NCBI GenBank assembly: GCA_012797975.1
Contig: JAAZOD010000006.1
Span: 1 to 59,846, forward strand
Length of the DNA stretch: 59,846 nucleotides
Source of the DNA: Pelolinea sp.
Lineage (GTDB): Bacteria; Chloroflexota; Anaerolineae; Anaerolineales; Anaerolineaceae
Direction of reading: 5' to 3'
The notes beneath the pieces were generated by a model. It saw only the letters and a program-made list of their open reading frames with translations. It did not search any database and had not been told where the DNA came from. This document shows, piece after piece, positions 32,673 to 40,664 of the stretch. Every line of letters begins with the position of its first letter. Position 1 is the first letter of the stretch. The translations under genes and the position numbers were made by a program.

Positions 32673-34175
32673 CTAAATTTGAAGCCCTGCAAATTTCTGC
32701 AAGTACGCATCTCTTTCGATTTTTAATTGTTCTGCAATTTGTTTGTATTCTTCTTGGCGCCCCTGGTTGTTATACAGTTCATACGGATTTAAAAGATCAG
32801 GATCATCGAAACCTGGCAGAATCGCAGCGATCTGATAATGGAAAAAGGGGTCTTCCTTCCAATGGATCGAGTGATTGAGAATGGCTTCGATGATAGTGGA
32901 GCTGTGTTTGATCTTTACCTTCTTTGAATGGGCATCTGTTTCCCCACCACCTACACGTCCTGTGTTTAGCAAATATACTTCCAGATCGGGAATGGTGCGG
33001 ATGAGTTCATGAAAGCGATTGGCTTGCAGGGCATCGTTCATGGTGAAAAAAGGATTGGTGCCGGGAACGCGCAGTGATTTTCCAGCTTCCGCTTTCCCGC
33101 CCGCAGAAGTGCCGGTGGTTTCGCCCAGCATGAAATACTGCGATGCCTGCTGTGCATCCAGCCGCACAACGGCTGGGATGATGCTGAAATTGCGGTTCAG
33201 CAGGAAAATATATTTCACCGGGGGCAAATTGGATGGATCACGGTGGGGAATGGCATCCAGTTGAAAGGTTCCCCGTCCATTGGTGGTACGGCTGCCGTCG
33301 AAAAAGTCGATGCTGCCATCCTCATGCACCATCACGTTTTCCAGCCATGATTCTTGCTGGGTCAATGCTTTATAAATGATTGGCTCATCGTCCGCATCCA
33401 AACCGATGGTTTTGGCAAAGCAGCCATTTTCTGTGGCGTAGACTGTTCCACCGGGGAAAAGCGCGCAAAAATCATCCTGAACTGGCAGACTACCCAACTG
33501 CTGGCGGAAGGTGGTGGTTGTTTTACCGGTTCCGGAAAGCCCAATGATCAAAGCAAGTTCGTCACGGCTTGTAATTTCTGGATACACTTTACAACCAGCA
33601 TGCAGTGCCAGCCCGCCTTGCTGATAAACCCAGTGATTCCACATGCGCAAACCACCCTTTTTGGATTCCCCGAAATAATCAGACCCGAAGACACGGGTAG
33701 TCCAATGTTCCAGATCCACTGCGATCAAACGTCGGTTGGGGTATCCTTCAACATACAGGTTGGGTGTGATGATAATGGTGAATTTTGCTTGAAAATGATC
33801 ATCAGGAGGGAAATATAGCTGTTGCTGCATGGCTGCAATATTGGCATGTGTGCGTTCCACCATCATCCTGCAACCCACTCTGAAGTCAGGATCTGGACCA
33901 ATATACCCTTCAACCAGGACCATATCCTGTGTGGCTATATAGCGATCTTGATAGGCAGCAATTTTTTCGTATACGCTTCTGGAGATGGCAGGTTTCCCTT
34001 GCGGTTCTTCACAAACGAAAAAAGTGGATTCACTGGAACGGGCTGTAACCTGTGTTTGGATGGCATAATTACCCTTTTTTGTTCTTTGTGCGTTGGGATT
34101 CCTTTCCATCATGAGTCGGAAGTCAGATTGGGTTGGATTTACCTGGCAAGAAAGTGTTTTTGGATAAGAATTCAT
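32673..34175 (-). CDS. pckA: Phosphoenolpyruvate carboxykinase (ATP type)
   Basis: This 500-aa protein has the kinase-1a P-loop GLSGTGKT (212-219), the PEPCK signature region around FGSDYFGESKKGGLRMW, and FLLNRNF followed by the glycine-rich GETTGTSAGGKAEAGKS. These fit the ATP-dependent family, though it is somewhat shorter than the usual 520-540 aa. The ATG at 34175 is chosen because AAGGATAG precedes it. The enzyme interconverts oxaloacetate with PEP plus CO2. In a fermentative anaerobe it can run toward oxaloacetate with ATP gain. Confidence 0.93.
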   Translation of the reverse strand: MNSYPKTLSCQVNPTQSDFRLMMERNPNAQRTKKGNYAIQTQVTARSSESTFFVCEEPQGKPAISRSVYEKIAAYQDRYIATQDMVLVEGYIGPDPDFRVGCRMMVERTHANIAAMQQQLYFPPDDHFQAKFTIIITPNLYVEGYPNRRLIAVDLEHWTTRVFGSDYFGESKKGGLRMWNHWVYQQGGLALHAGCKVYPEITSRDELALIIGLSGTGKTTTTFRQQLGSLPVQDDFCALFPGGTVYATENGCFAKTIGLDADDEPIIYKALTQQESWLENVMVHEDGSIDFFDGSRTTNGRGTFQLDAIPHRDPSNLPPVKYIFLLNRNFSIIPAVVRLDAQQASQYFMLGETTGTSAGGKAEAGKSLRVPGTNPFFTMNDALQANRFHELIRTIPDLEVYLLNTGRVGGGETDAHSKKVKIKHSSTIIEAILNHSIHWKEDPFFHYQIAAILPGFDDPDLLNPYELYNNQGRQEEYKQIAEQLKIERDAYLQKFAGLQI

Positions 34176-34230
34176 TTCTATCCTTGTTTTTTCGATTTTC
34201 CTCTGTGAAATCTGGTGTAAAAGGATTTTA

Positions 34231-34239
34231 TGATACAAT
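34231..34239 (+). promoter_or_regulatory. Extended -10 promoter for the riboswitch operon
   Basis: TGA followed directly by TACAAT (34234-34239) forms an extended -10 element. The -35 region is weak. The expected transcript begins near 34246, just before the aptamer. Confidence 0.5.
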
Positions 34240-34250
34240 GCTGAAAGAGT

Positions 34251-34352
34251 GCATCTTCGAGTCTCTTAATCTACGACGATGAATGTTATGGTTTTGAGAC
34301 CGTTAGGGTGTATGTGGAAACACATATGCCTCCCATGCTGGAAAGGAGATGA
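34251..34352 (+). ncRNA. Probable molybdenum-cofactor (Moco/Tuco) riboswitch aptamer
   Basis: P1 is CATCTTC (34252-34258) pairing with GGAGATG (34345-34351). An inner stem is GTCTC (34261-34265) with GAGAC (34296-34300). A long hairpin GGGTGTATGTG (34306-34316) is closed by a GAAA tetraloop and pairs with CACATATGCCT. Then comes CTCCCATGCTGGAAAGG. From memory, the Moco RNA leader of E. coli moaA has the same order: hairpin, GCCTCCC, a few bases, CTGGAAAGG, 3' strand of P1. This match plus the GNRA hairpin is the reason for the call (Rfam MOCO_RNA_motif). The ligand could also be the tungsten form. It controls the ECF operon starting at 34424. Confidence 0.78.
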
Positions 34353-34411
34353 CAGGGATAATTTTCTGAAGATATCCTGATCAGTAAACGCCTTTCCAGG
34401 GCGTTTTTTTT
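34338..34411 (+). terminator. Riboswitch expression platform: antiterminator and terminator
   Basis: The terminator AAACGCC (34386-34392) / GGCGTTT (34400-34406) plus eight T ends directly before the ribosome site GGAGAGG. CTGGAAAGG (34338-34346), part of which is the 3' strand of aptamer P1, is perfectly complementary to CCTTTCCAG (34391-34399) inside the terminator. The two pairings exclude each other. When ligand closes P1, the terminator forms and the operon is off. A small hairpin GGGATA/TATCCT lies between. This is a classical OFF switch. Confidence 0.88.
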
Positions 34412-34423
34412 ATGGAGAGGAAC

Positions 34424-35779
34424 ATGAAAAAGGGTTATTATTTCACCACCAAAGACTTACTCTTCATCGCAGGTTTTTCGGCAATCGGGGGATTAGCAAG
34501 CACCTATCTTAATATGCTGGGCGATTTCTTTCAATCTTTGCTGGGTTTTGCGGGAACGACCCAATGGGCGGCCGGGATCCATATCTTGTGGATATTGCTG
34601 GCGGTTGGTATCGTCAATAAACCCGGCACCGCGGTGCTTCTGGGGATTATAAAGGGGATCGTTGAATTATTGAGCGGAAACACCCATGGGGTTCTGGTTT
34701 TAATCGTGGATGTGGTGGCAGGCCTGATCGTGGAACTGGTGTTTTTGCTCCCGGTTCTCAGTAGATCTGTGAAAAATATCTTGGCCGGCGGGCTGGCGGC
34801 CATGTCGAATGTTTTTGTGTTCCAGATCTTCGCTTCTGTGCCCGCAGATAGTCTGGCGTTTTGGAGTATGCTGGCCGTGGCGGGCATCGCGTTGCTTTCC
34901 GGTGTTATCTTTGGCGGGTTGTTGAGCCAGGTGATTTTAAAGAATTTGGCAAAAACAGGGGTCATTTCACCGGAACTTGAGAAAAGCAAAACAAAGTGGG
35001 CAAAAACCGGTTTTGTATTGCTGGGCATTTTAATCTGCGCGGTAGCCGCTTTTGTTTACGTGCAAACTTCCAAAGGGGAGGGAGCGGTAACCATTTCAGG
35101 GAATGTAGCTGCGGAACAGAGCTTTGTCGTAGCAGATACCTCCATTACCCCCATCACCGTGGAATCCAGCTTGCAAGGGAAAACGGGAACCTATACTGGT
35201 TACCCCCTCCGGCAGATCATTGTCAATGCGCAACCGGGAGAAGGCGCTGATCTTGTTCTGGTCACTGCCACCGATGGGTATAGCTACTTCATCACCATGG
35301 ATGAAGTGAATTCCAATCCCAATCTTATCCTGGTAGTTAGCGGAGAGGGATCGGATGCCATATACAGCGTAGTGGGGGCGGAGAACAGCAAGGCCTGGGT
35401 CAGAGGGGTCGCGGAGGTGACGGTCATTCAAAGTATTCCGATCCCGATCTATTCTGGAGATCATCCAGTTGCGGAGTTCCATGCCCAGGACTGGCAATTT
35501 GAAATGGACAGCGTGCATTTTTCGCTGGAGGAAGGATCAAAAAAGTTACAGGGAGTGGCTGTTAACAAAGTCCTTGCCAGCATTGATAACGCTGCACCTT
35601 ATACGACAATACAATTTCTGAGCGCCGATGGTAGTTTCGATTGTGATCTGGCCAGCGTTCAAGCGGACGATTCCATTCGGATCTTTGTCAACATCGACGG
35701 ATATCAAATGAAATATCTGGTAGGAACAATCCAAGGAGAAGTTTTTCTGATGGATGTGGAGCGGATTGATTTGAAGTGA
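34424..35779 (+). CDS. YkoE-like ECF transporter S component fused to SUOX-like domains
   Basis: This 451-aa protein has residues 8-185 as a YkoE-type S component with about five or six membrane helices (segments VNKPGTAVLLGIIKG and ELLSGNTHGVLVL). Another membrane helix (196-214) leads to an extracytoplasmic part. That part looks like two sulfite-oxidase/molybdopterin-binding-fold (SUOX) modules at about 222-337 and 355-451, marked by GYPLRQII...TATDGYSYFITMDEV and GVAVNKVL. The Moco-ligating Cys is not seen. YkoE proteins usually capture thiamine or its precursor HMP. The fusion and the riboswitch suggest a different, pterin-like substrate here (inference). The ATG at 34424 is set by GGAGAGG. 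Confidence 0.85.
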   Translation: MKKGYYFTTKDLLFIAGFSAIGGLASTYLNMLGDFFQSLLGFAGTTQWAAGIHILWILLAVGIVNKPGTAVLLGIIKGIVELLSGNTHGVLVLIVDVVAGLIVELVFLLPVLSRSVKNILAGGLAAMSNVFVFQIFASVPADSLAFWSMLAVAGIALLSGVIFGGLLSQVILKNLAKTGVISPELEKSKTKWAKTGFVLLGILICAVAAFVYVQTSKGEGAVTISGNVAAEQSFVVADTSITPITVESSLQGKTGTYTGYPLRQIIVNAQPGEGADLVLVTATDGYSYFITMDEVNSNPNLILVVSGEGSDAIYSVVGAENSKAWVRGVAEVTVIQSIPIPIYSGDHPVAEFHAQDWQFEMDSVHFSLEEGSKKLQGVAVNKVLASIDNAAPYTTIQFLSADGSFDCDLASVQADDSIRIFVNIDGYQMKYLVGTIQGEVFLMDVERIDLK

Positions 35780-37251
35780 AGAAGATGGATATAGAAATTT
35801 CTCATCTATCCTATCGATTTCGAGAAAACGAGAAGCTGGTTCTGAATGATATTAATCTACACATTTCCAGCGGGGAATGGCTTTTATTGAGCGGTTGTTC
35901 GGGCAGTGGAAAAACCACTCTAGCGTATGCCATTGCCGGAATTCTTTATCATCAAAAAATAGGTGAATACCAAGGTCATGTGCGGTTTGGAAAGCAATGT
36001 GTTGAAGACATCCCTTTATACTGCGTTTCGGATGAAGTAGGACTGGTGCAACAAAATGCGGACGATCAATTCTGTACGTTGAATGTTGTTGAGGAAATTG
36101 CATTTGGATTGGAGAATCGTTGCATCCCTGAAGGTGAAATCAAAGAACGGATTGCGGATTCATTAAAGATCACCGGCACGGAGGCGCTGCATCAGCGCCC
36201 GCTCTTTGAACTTTCCGGGGGGGAAAAACAGAAAATTGCCATTGCCTCCATTCTGGCACTGCAGCCCTCTATTTTGATTCTGGACGAACCGACATCCAAT
36301 CTTGATTTGGAATCGACCCGCGCCATCTTTCAGTTGTTGCTGAAATTAAAAGAAACCCGGCAGCTTACAGTGATCATCATTGAACACAGGGTGGCTTTTT
36401 TCAAAAAACTTTTTCAACGTTGTATCCATCTTGAATCTGGAAAGATCGTTTATGACGGTACAATCGAAAAATCGCCCTATTTTTCAGCACATTTTGGACT
36501 TGGCTCAATGCTTCAAAGAACAGAGGTAAACAATAGTGGTCCAATTCTCTCTTTGCATGATTGGGCGTATGAGAACGGGGACGGCTTCCGATTGGAAGTT
36601 GAGGACCTGACTATCAATCAGGGGGAGATCATCGCACTGATGGGTGCCAATGGCTCCGGCAAAACAACCTTGTTGAAGACCATCCCTGGCTTGATAAAAG
36701 CAGGGCATGGATGGCTTGTTTTCAAAGGAAAAGAGCAGCCAAAAATTACCCCCCCTGAGGTTGGATTGGTGTTCCAAAATGCGGATGAACAACTTTTCAT
36801 GAATACGGTTCAAGAAGAAATTCATTACGGATTGAAGAATTTTAATTTGGACGATGCGATTCATGAAAAGAAAGCGTCTGATTTGCTTGATCTTTTTGGC
36901 TTGAACGAGAAACTGGCGAACAATCCTCACCAGCTCAGTTATGGGGAGAAGAAACGGCTTAATCTTATTACTACCCTTGTTTTTTCTCCCTCCATTCTGC
37001 TTTTGGATGAAATTTTCATTGGGCAGGATGCCTATCAGGTGAATTACATCATTGAAAAATTGATCTATCTGCGGAACGATGGCACATCCATTATTGTGGC
37101 TATCCATGACCCGGCATTACTGAAAAGAATGGCTGATCGCATTCTCTTTTTAGAGGATGGCAAAATGCGATTTAACCTTCCTTTGCAACAGGCGGTCATT
37201 TGGTGGCAGGTGAATGGGTACAGGGATTATCTGCCGGAGATGGGGTTATGA
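35776..37251 (+). CDS. ECF transporter ATPase, two fused domains (EcfA-EcfA', YkoD-like)
   Basis: This 491-aa protein contains two ABC ATPase domains. The first has Walker A SGCSGSGKTT (about 39-48), signature LSGGEKQK and Walker B ILILDEPTSNLD. The second has GANGSGKT (290-297), signature LSYGEKKR and Walker B ILLLDEIF. Both P-loops are intact. GTG 35776 overlaps the S-component stop, and ATG 35785 is an alternative start. Fusion of both ATPases in one chain matches the YkoEDC arrangement and gives a dedicated (group I) ECF importer, with S, A and T genes adjacent. Confidence 0.95.
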   Translation: MKKMDIEISHLSYRFRENEKLVLNDINLHISSGEWLLLSGCSGSGKTTLAYAIAGILYHQKIGEYQGHVRFGKQCVEDIPLYCVSDEVGLVQQNADDQFCTLNVVEEIAFGLENRCIPEGEIKERIADSLKITGTEALHQRPLFELSGGEKQKIAIASILALQPSILILDEPTSNLDLESTRAIFQLLLKLKETRQLTVIIIEHRVAFFKKLFQRCIHLESGKIVYDGTIEKSPYFSAHFGLGSMLQRTEVNNSGPILSLHDWAYENGDGFRLEVEDLTINQGEIIALMGANGSGKTTLLKTIPGLIKAGHGWLVFKGKEQPKITPPEVGLVFQNADEQLFMNTVQEEIHYGLKNFNLDDAIHEKKASDLLDLFGLNEKLANNPHQLSYGEKKRLNLITTLVFSPSILLLDEIFIGQDAYQVNYIIEKLIYLRNDGTSIIVAIHDPALLKRMADRILFLEDGKMRFNLPLQQAVIWWQVNGYRDYLPEMGL

Positions 37252-38018
37252 GAAAGATCGCTTATTTCCCGGCTGACACAATGATGCACACCCTGCACCC
37301 ATTCACAAAGTTTTTCTTTCTTTTGAGCATCAGCGTTCTGGTTTTTTTTATAGAGTCTCCCTATTTAATGCTGTTCTTTTTCGGCCTCTTGTTTGGTGCA
37401 TTTTTATCTATCTGTAGAAATCCTTTTCGGTACTTTGGCATGCGCACGACCTTTCTCACTGCTCTTGCCATTGCGGTAATTCAATGCCTTTTTTCGAAAC
37501 AGGGAAAGGAAATAACGAATCTGTTCGGATTGTCGATTACCGCTATCGGTCTGCAACGCGCGATTCTGATCTCCCTGCGGTTTCTGATCATTATTCTGGG
37601 CAGTTATTTGTTCATCTTGACAACCTCGCCTTCCGATTTTACGTTTGCTTTCATGCAGCTGGGGGTGCCGTATCGCTATGCGTTCATGATCGTCACTGCT
37701 ATGCGGCTGGTTCCGATTTTCTCGATTGAAGGGGAGCGCATCAATTTTGCTCAGCGGTTGCGTGGAGCGCAATATGATGTTCGCAAACCACGCGAGTTAT
37801 TTTTTCACATGAGCGCTTTTCTTGGCGCAATTTTATATTCCTTGGTGGATCGGGTGAACAAATTGGCGGTTTCAATGGAGGGGAGAAGTTTCGGAAGATA
37901 TTCGATACGGACTTATCAAAAGCGTCTTTCTTTTACATTTCGAGATGGAATACTTTTAGGTTCATTAGGGTTAGCAATTCTTTTATTTTCTTATCTGAAT
38001 TGGAGAGGAATTCTATGA
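37248..38018 (+). CDS. ECF transporter transmembrane component EcfT (YkoC-like)
   Basis: This 256-aa protein has an N-terminal HPFTKFFFLLSISVLVFF and about five membrane helices. The coupling-helix region includes AMRLVPIFSIEGERINFAQ and LRGAQYDV and fits the EcfT ATPase-contact region. The ATG at 37248 overlaps the ATPase stop by ATGA. EcfT joins the S component to the ATPases. Confidence 0.93.
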   Translation: MRKIAYFPADTMMHTLHPFTKFFFLLSISVLVFFIESPYLMLFFFGLLFGAFLSICRNPFRYFGMRTTFLTALAIAVIQCLFSKQGKEITNLFGLSITAIGLQRAILISLRFLIIILGSYLFILTTSPSDFTFAFMQLGVPYRYAFMIVTAMRLVPIFSIEGERINFAQRLRGAQYDVRKPRELFFHMSAFLGAILYSLVDRVNKLAVSMEGRSFGRYSIRTYQKRLSFTFRDGILLGSLGLAILLFSYLNWRGIL

Positions 38019-38944
38019 AGTCAGCGAAAACAAGAAAAATAATCAGGATTGTCGCCATCATTGTTGCAGTGATGGCCTTGGTTGCGCTTATTTTTTATCT
38101 TTCTCTGAAACAGCTTCCTGTTCGGGTATTGACCGAATATTCCTTTGATACATTGTGGGAAGAAGGTACAACCATGCATGATTGTGCGGAATGTCATGAC
38201 ACAAAGGAAGAGTTTCATACCTGCAGCACCTGCCATGATGAGCATGGTTCCGTGGAACTACCAAACTTGTCTTTTTACAATATGATCGAACTGACGGGGG
38301 ATGTGAAAGAAGTGACCTTCATCCCTTGGAATCACTTTTTCAACAGCTATTCCGCTCTTCCGAATACGTTCATCACCGTGGATGAATTCATGACCAAATG
38401 GGAGATCTCGGATTATGAAAGCATCACCCTCTACACACGCGATGGGGAATTTGTCACCATCAACAAGAGTGACATCACAACTAATGCCATGTTCTTGCCA
38501 TATGAAGATGGGATCCGCTTTGCATCCGATGACTTGCACGAGTCGACTTGGGCAAAAGGGATCGCAAAGATCATTATCGTGGGAAAGGAAAAACCACTGC
38601 AAATTGGGGATGAATCGACATCCATCGGAAGATTATTGTTGGGGAAGACAACTTCCATCTCAATTGAAGAAGCGAAGGTGATGTTCCGCAATGAGGAAGA
38701 TGGAGTGACCCGTGAAGCATTTACTTCGGGCAGGGTGGAAGGAGTTGCCATGGATGACCTGCTTGATTTGGATCGGTATCAGGATATCGCTTTTACCTTG
38801 CAGAATGGAGAGAAGGTGGTATTGCCAGTTGATACGGTACGCGAGGCAGTGCTGACCAAACAAAATGCTTCCGTGGTTCTGGTAATTCCGGATCAGGGGC
38901 GCAGCGACTGGGTGTTCGATATTGTACGTGTGGAAGGGAATTGA
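38015..38944 (+). CDS. Membrane-anchored CxxCH protein with two SUOX-like modules
   Basis: This 309-aa protein has an N-terminal anchor (about 9-30), then two CxxCH motifs (CAECH 57-61, CSTCH 70-74), so it is probably a diheme or zinc-type extracytoplasmic segment. Two modules follow (about 85-195 and 200-309) with the pattern LPNTFITVDEFMTKW, TLYTRDGEFVTI and GVAMDDLLDL, LQNGEKVVLPVDTV. This is the short molybdopterin-binding/SUOX-like fold repeated elsewhere in this operon. The ATG is coupled to ecfT by ATGA with GGAGAGG upstream. It may bind or redox-prime the imported cofactor at the surface; no family function is established. Confidence 0.75.
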   Translation: MKSAKTRKIIRIVAIIVAVMALVALIFYLSLKQLPVRVLTEYSFDTLWEEGTTMHDCAECHDTKEEFHTCSTCHDEHGSVELPNLSFYNMIELTGDVKEVTFIPWNHFFNSYSALPNTFITVDEFMTKWEISDYESITLYTRDGEFVTINKSDITTNAMFLPYEDGIRFASDDLHESTWAKGIAKIIIVGKEKPLQIGDESTSIGRLLLGKTTSISIEEAKVMFRNEEDGVTREAFTSGRVEGVAMDDLLDLDRYQDIAFTLQNGEKVVLPVDTVREAVLTKQNASVVLVIPDQGRSDWVFDIVRVEGN

Positions 38945-38946
38945 TC

Positions 38947-40083
38947 ATGAAACGTTTTTTCAATGTGGTTCTTTTCATTGGAATCATACTGGGATTAAGC
39001 GCGTGCTCGCAAGCCAGTCAGGATCTGGTCTTTTCCATCGATGGGCAGGAGAACGTTGTGACAAAACAGACCTTCCAAGAAATTGAGAAACAGGTCAATG
39101 TGGATGAAGAAAAAGATTACGATCTTTCACTGGAATATCTATTTTATAAATATGGTGTAAAAGCGGTGGATGAGATCAACATTGTTCAAGGGGATACCAC
39201 GACAACATTTCCATGGAGTGAAGTTGCTGACGCGGCTTATTGGCGTAATGTAAGAGAAGTAGAAATAAATGGGAAGGAATATCTTGCCGATAAGATCCTG
39301 ATAAGCTGTAGTGAACTTGAAATGCCTGTTGCCTATTCCGTTACAGACATTGCGCCTATATCGGCGGCGGCACTGGGAATACCTTTTGGAAATGAACCGT
39401 TGCCAGATCTCCCGTACAGTTCGGCAGGCCATGTGGTATGGTTTTTTCTGGACGGGTTTGGGTATGAGGGATTCCAATATGCAAAGCAAGCGGGGTTAAT
39501 TCCCAATCTCTCGACGATTGGCCAATTCTATCCATCCTATACGGTCTATCCGTCAAAAACAAGTGTGGTGACGGCTGCATTGCTTTCTGGGCTTGATTCT
39601 CAGCAAAACGGTGTATGGGCGAGCGGCATTCGCAATCTCACAGTTCCCAGCATCATCGAAACATTGGTTGATGCAGGGAAAAAGGTGACGGTCATTGAAG
39701 GAAGCAGTACCCCTTTCAATTATCCCGATGCGGAGATCATCCTTTCTGGAGATCGGAATGGGGATGGTTCGACCGATGACAACGTTGCCGCTAATGCCCA
39801 GGAATTTATTGCCATGGGAATACCGGACCTGCTCATGATCCATTTTCATGGCGTTGATGATGTGGGGCATACCTATGGGCCGTATACGCCGGAATGGAGA
39901 GCGAAGGTTGCAGAAGTGGATGCGATGGTGGCGGAACTTATTATGAAATTGCCTGAAAACACATTGATTTTTATCTTCCCGGATCATGGCATGCATGCAA
40001 TTAACGAAGATTCCGAATTGGGAAATCATGGGAATCTTCTTTTGGAGGATATGGCAACCTATATCATCCTGTTTCAAAAATAG
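38947..40083 (+). CDS. Lipoprotein with SUOX-like domain and nucleotide pyrophosphatase/phosphodiesterase domain
   Basis: This 378-aa protein has a lipoprotein signal with lipobox GLSAC (Cys20). Residues about 25-125 form a SUOX-like module. Residues about 155-378 are a type I phosphodiesterase of the alkaline phosphatase superfamily. The metal and nucleophile pieces are DGFG (about 168), the Thr in YPSKTSVVTA (about 203), HGVDDVGHTYGP (about 301-312), PDHGM (about 345) and GNHGN (about 360). Such enzymes split phosphodiester or pyrophosphate bonds of nucleotides. In this Moco-regulated operon it may cleave molybdopterin dinucleotides outside the cell to release the importable form (inference). 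It starts 2 bases after the previous stop. Confidence 0.85.
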   Translation: MKRFFNVVLFIGIILGLSACSQASQDLVFSIDGQENVVTKQTFQEIEKQVNVDEEKDYDLSLEYLFYKYGVKAVDEINIVQGDTTTTFPWSEVADAAYWRNVREVEINGKEYLADKILISCSELEMPVAYSVTDIAPISAAALGIPFGNEPLPDLPYSSAGHVVWFFLDGFGYEGFQYAKQAGLIPNLSTIGQFYPSYTVYPSKTSVVTAALLSGLDSQQNGVWASGIRNLTVPSIIETLVDAGKKVTVIEGSSTPFNYPDAEIILSGDRNGDGSTDDNVAANAQEFIAMGIPDLLMIHFHGVDDVGHTYGPYTPEWRAKVAEVDAMVAELIMKLPENTLIFIFPDHGMHAINEDSELGNHGNLLLEDMATYIILFQK

Positions 40084-40116
40084 GTAGTTCGAAAGCCAAA
40101 ATTGAAAGGAGAAAAT

Positions 40117-40596
40117 ATGACAAAGAAAAATACTGCACTTCTTACCGTTGTATTCTTGATGGCTTTCTTGGTTGGTTGTGGTCCCAAAGCCCCAGACGTG
40201 GATTGGACGTTGAAGATTTCTGGGGATGTAACGACCCCGTTGGATTTATCCTTTGCAGATCTGGCAGCGATGGATCAGATCGAACTGAATGATATTCTGA
40301 TGGAAAAATCAACCGGGGAGGATGTGGTCACCTCGTGGTCGGGTGTTTCATTGGATGCAATCCTTACCAAAGCCGGCGCACCTGCTGACTTCATCTCGAT
40401 CACCGCGATTGCTTCTGATGGCTATTCCATTGAGATTACCAAAGAAGAATTGACGGGTGGCATAATCGCCTTAAAAGACAGTGGTGAGTGGATCGTGGAA
40501 GTCTCCCCTGATAAGGGGCCCATCCGCTTGGTTACCCCATCGACACCTGCCAATCGCTGGGTTTATTCCATCACAGAAATTCAGGTCAATCAATAA
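40117..40596 (+). CDS. SUOX-like (molybdopterin-binding fold) lipoprotein
   Basis: This 159-aa protein has a lipoprotein signal with lipobox FLVGC (Cys21). The single short domain shows the family line clearly: DWTLKISGDV, LSFADLAAMDQIEL, SWSGVSLDAILTKAGAP, AIASDGYSIEITKEEL, GPIRLVTPS and VYSITEIQV. It lacks the Cys that binds Mo in true sulfite oxidases, so a ligand-binding rather than catalytic role is more likely. AAAGGAG precedes the ATG. It is the last gene of the operon, closed by the hairpin at 40630. Confidence 0.85.
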   Translation: MTKKNTALLTVVFLMAFLVGCGPKAPDVDWTLKISGDVTTPLDLSFADLAAMDQIELNDILMEKSTGEDVVTSWSGVSLDAILTKAGAPADFISITAIASDGYSIEITKEELTGGIIALKDSGEWIVEVSPDKGPIRLVTPSTPANRWVYSITEIQVNQ

Positions 40597-40629
40597 GCAA
40601 GAATTTAACAATCGGCTTTCAGAACGAAG

Positions 40630-40662
40630 AACGAACGGGATGTGATGTTCATCCCGTTCGTT
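40630..40662. terminator. Bidirectional terminator between the ECF operon and relA
   Basis: AACGAACGGGATG (40630-40642) pairs perfectly with CATCCCGTTCGTT (40650-40662). TTTATT follows on the plus strand. It separates the convergent ECF operon and (p)ppGpp synthetase gene. Confidence 0.85.
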
Positions 40663-40664
40663 TA

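Noticed and set aside
34246-34412. TPP riboswitch, expected because the S component is YkoE-like
   Set aside because: The thi-box cores (CTGAGA and ACCTGATCTGG-type) are absent. The stems and the CTCCC...CTGGAAAGG element fit the Moco motif instead.
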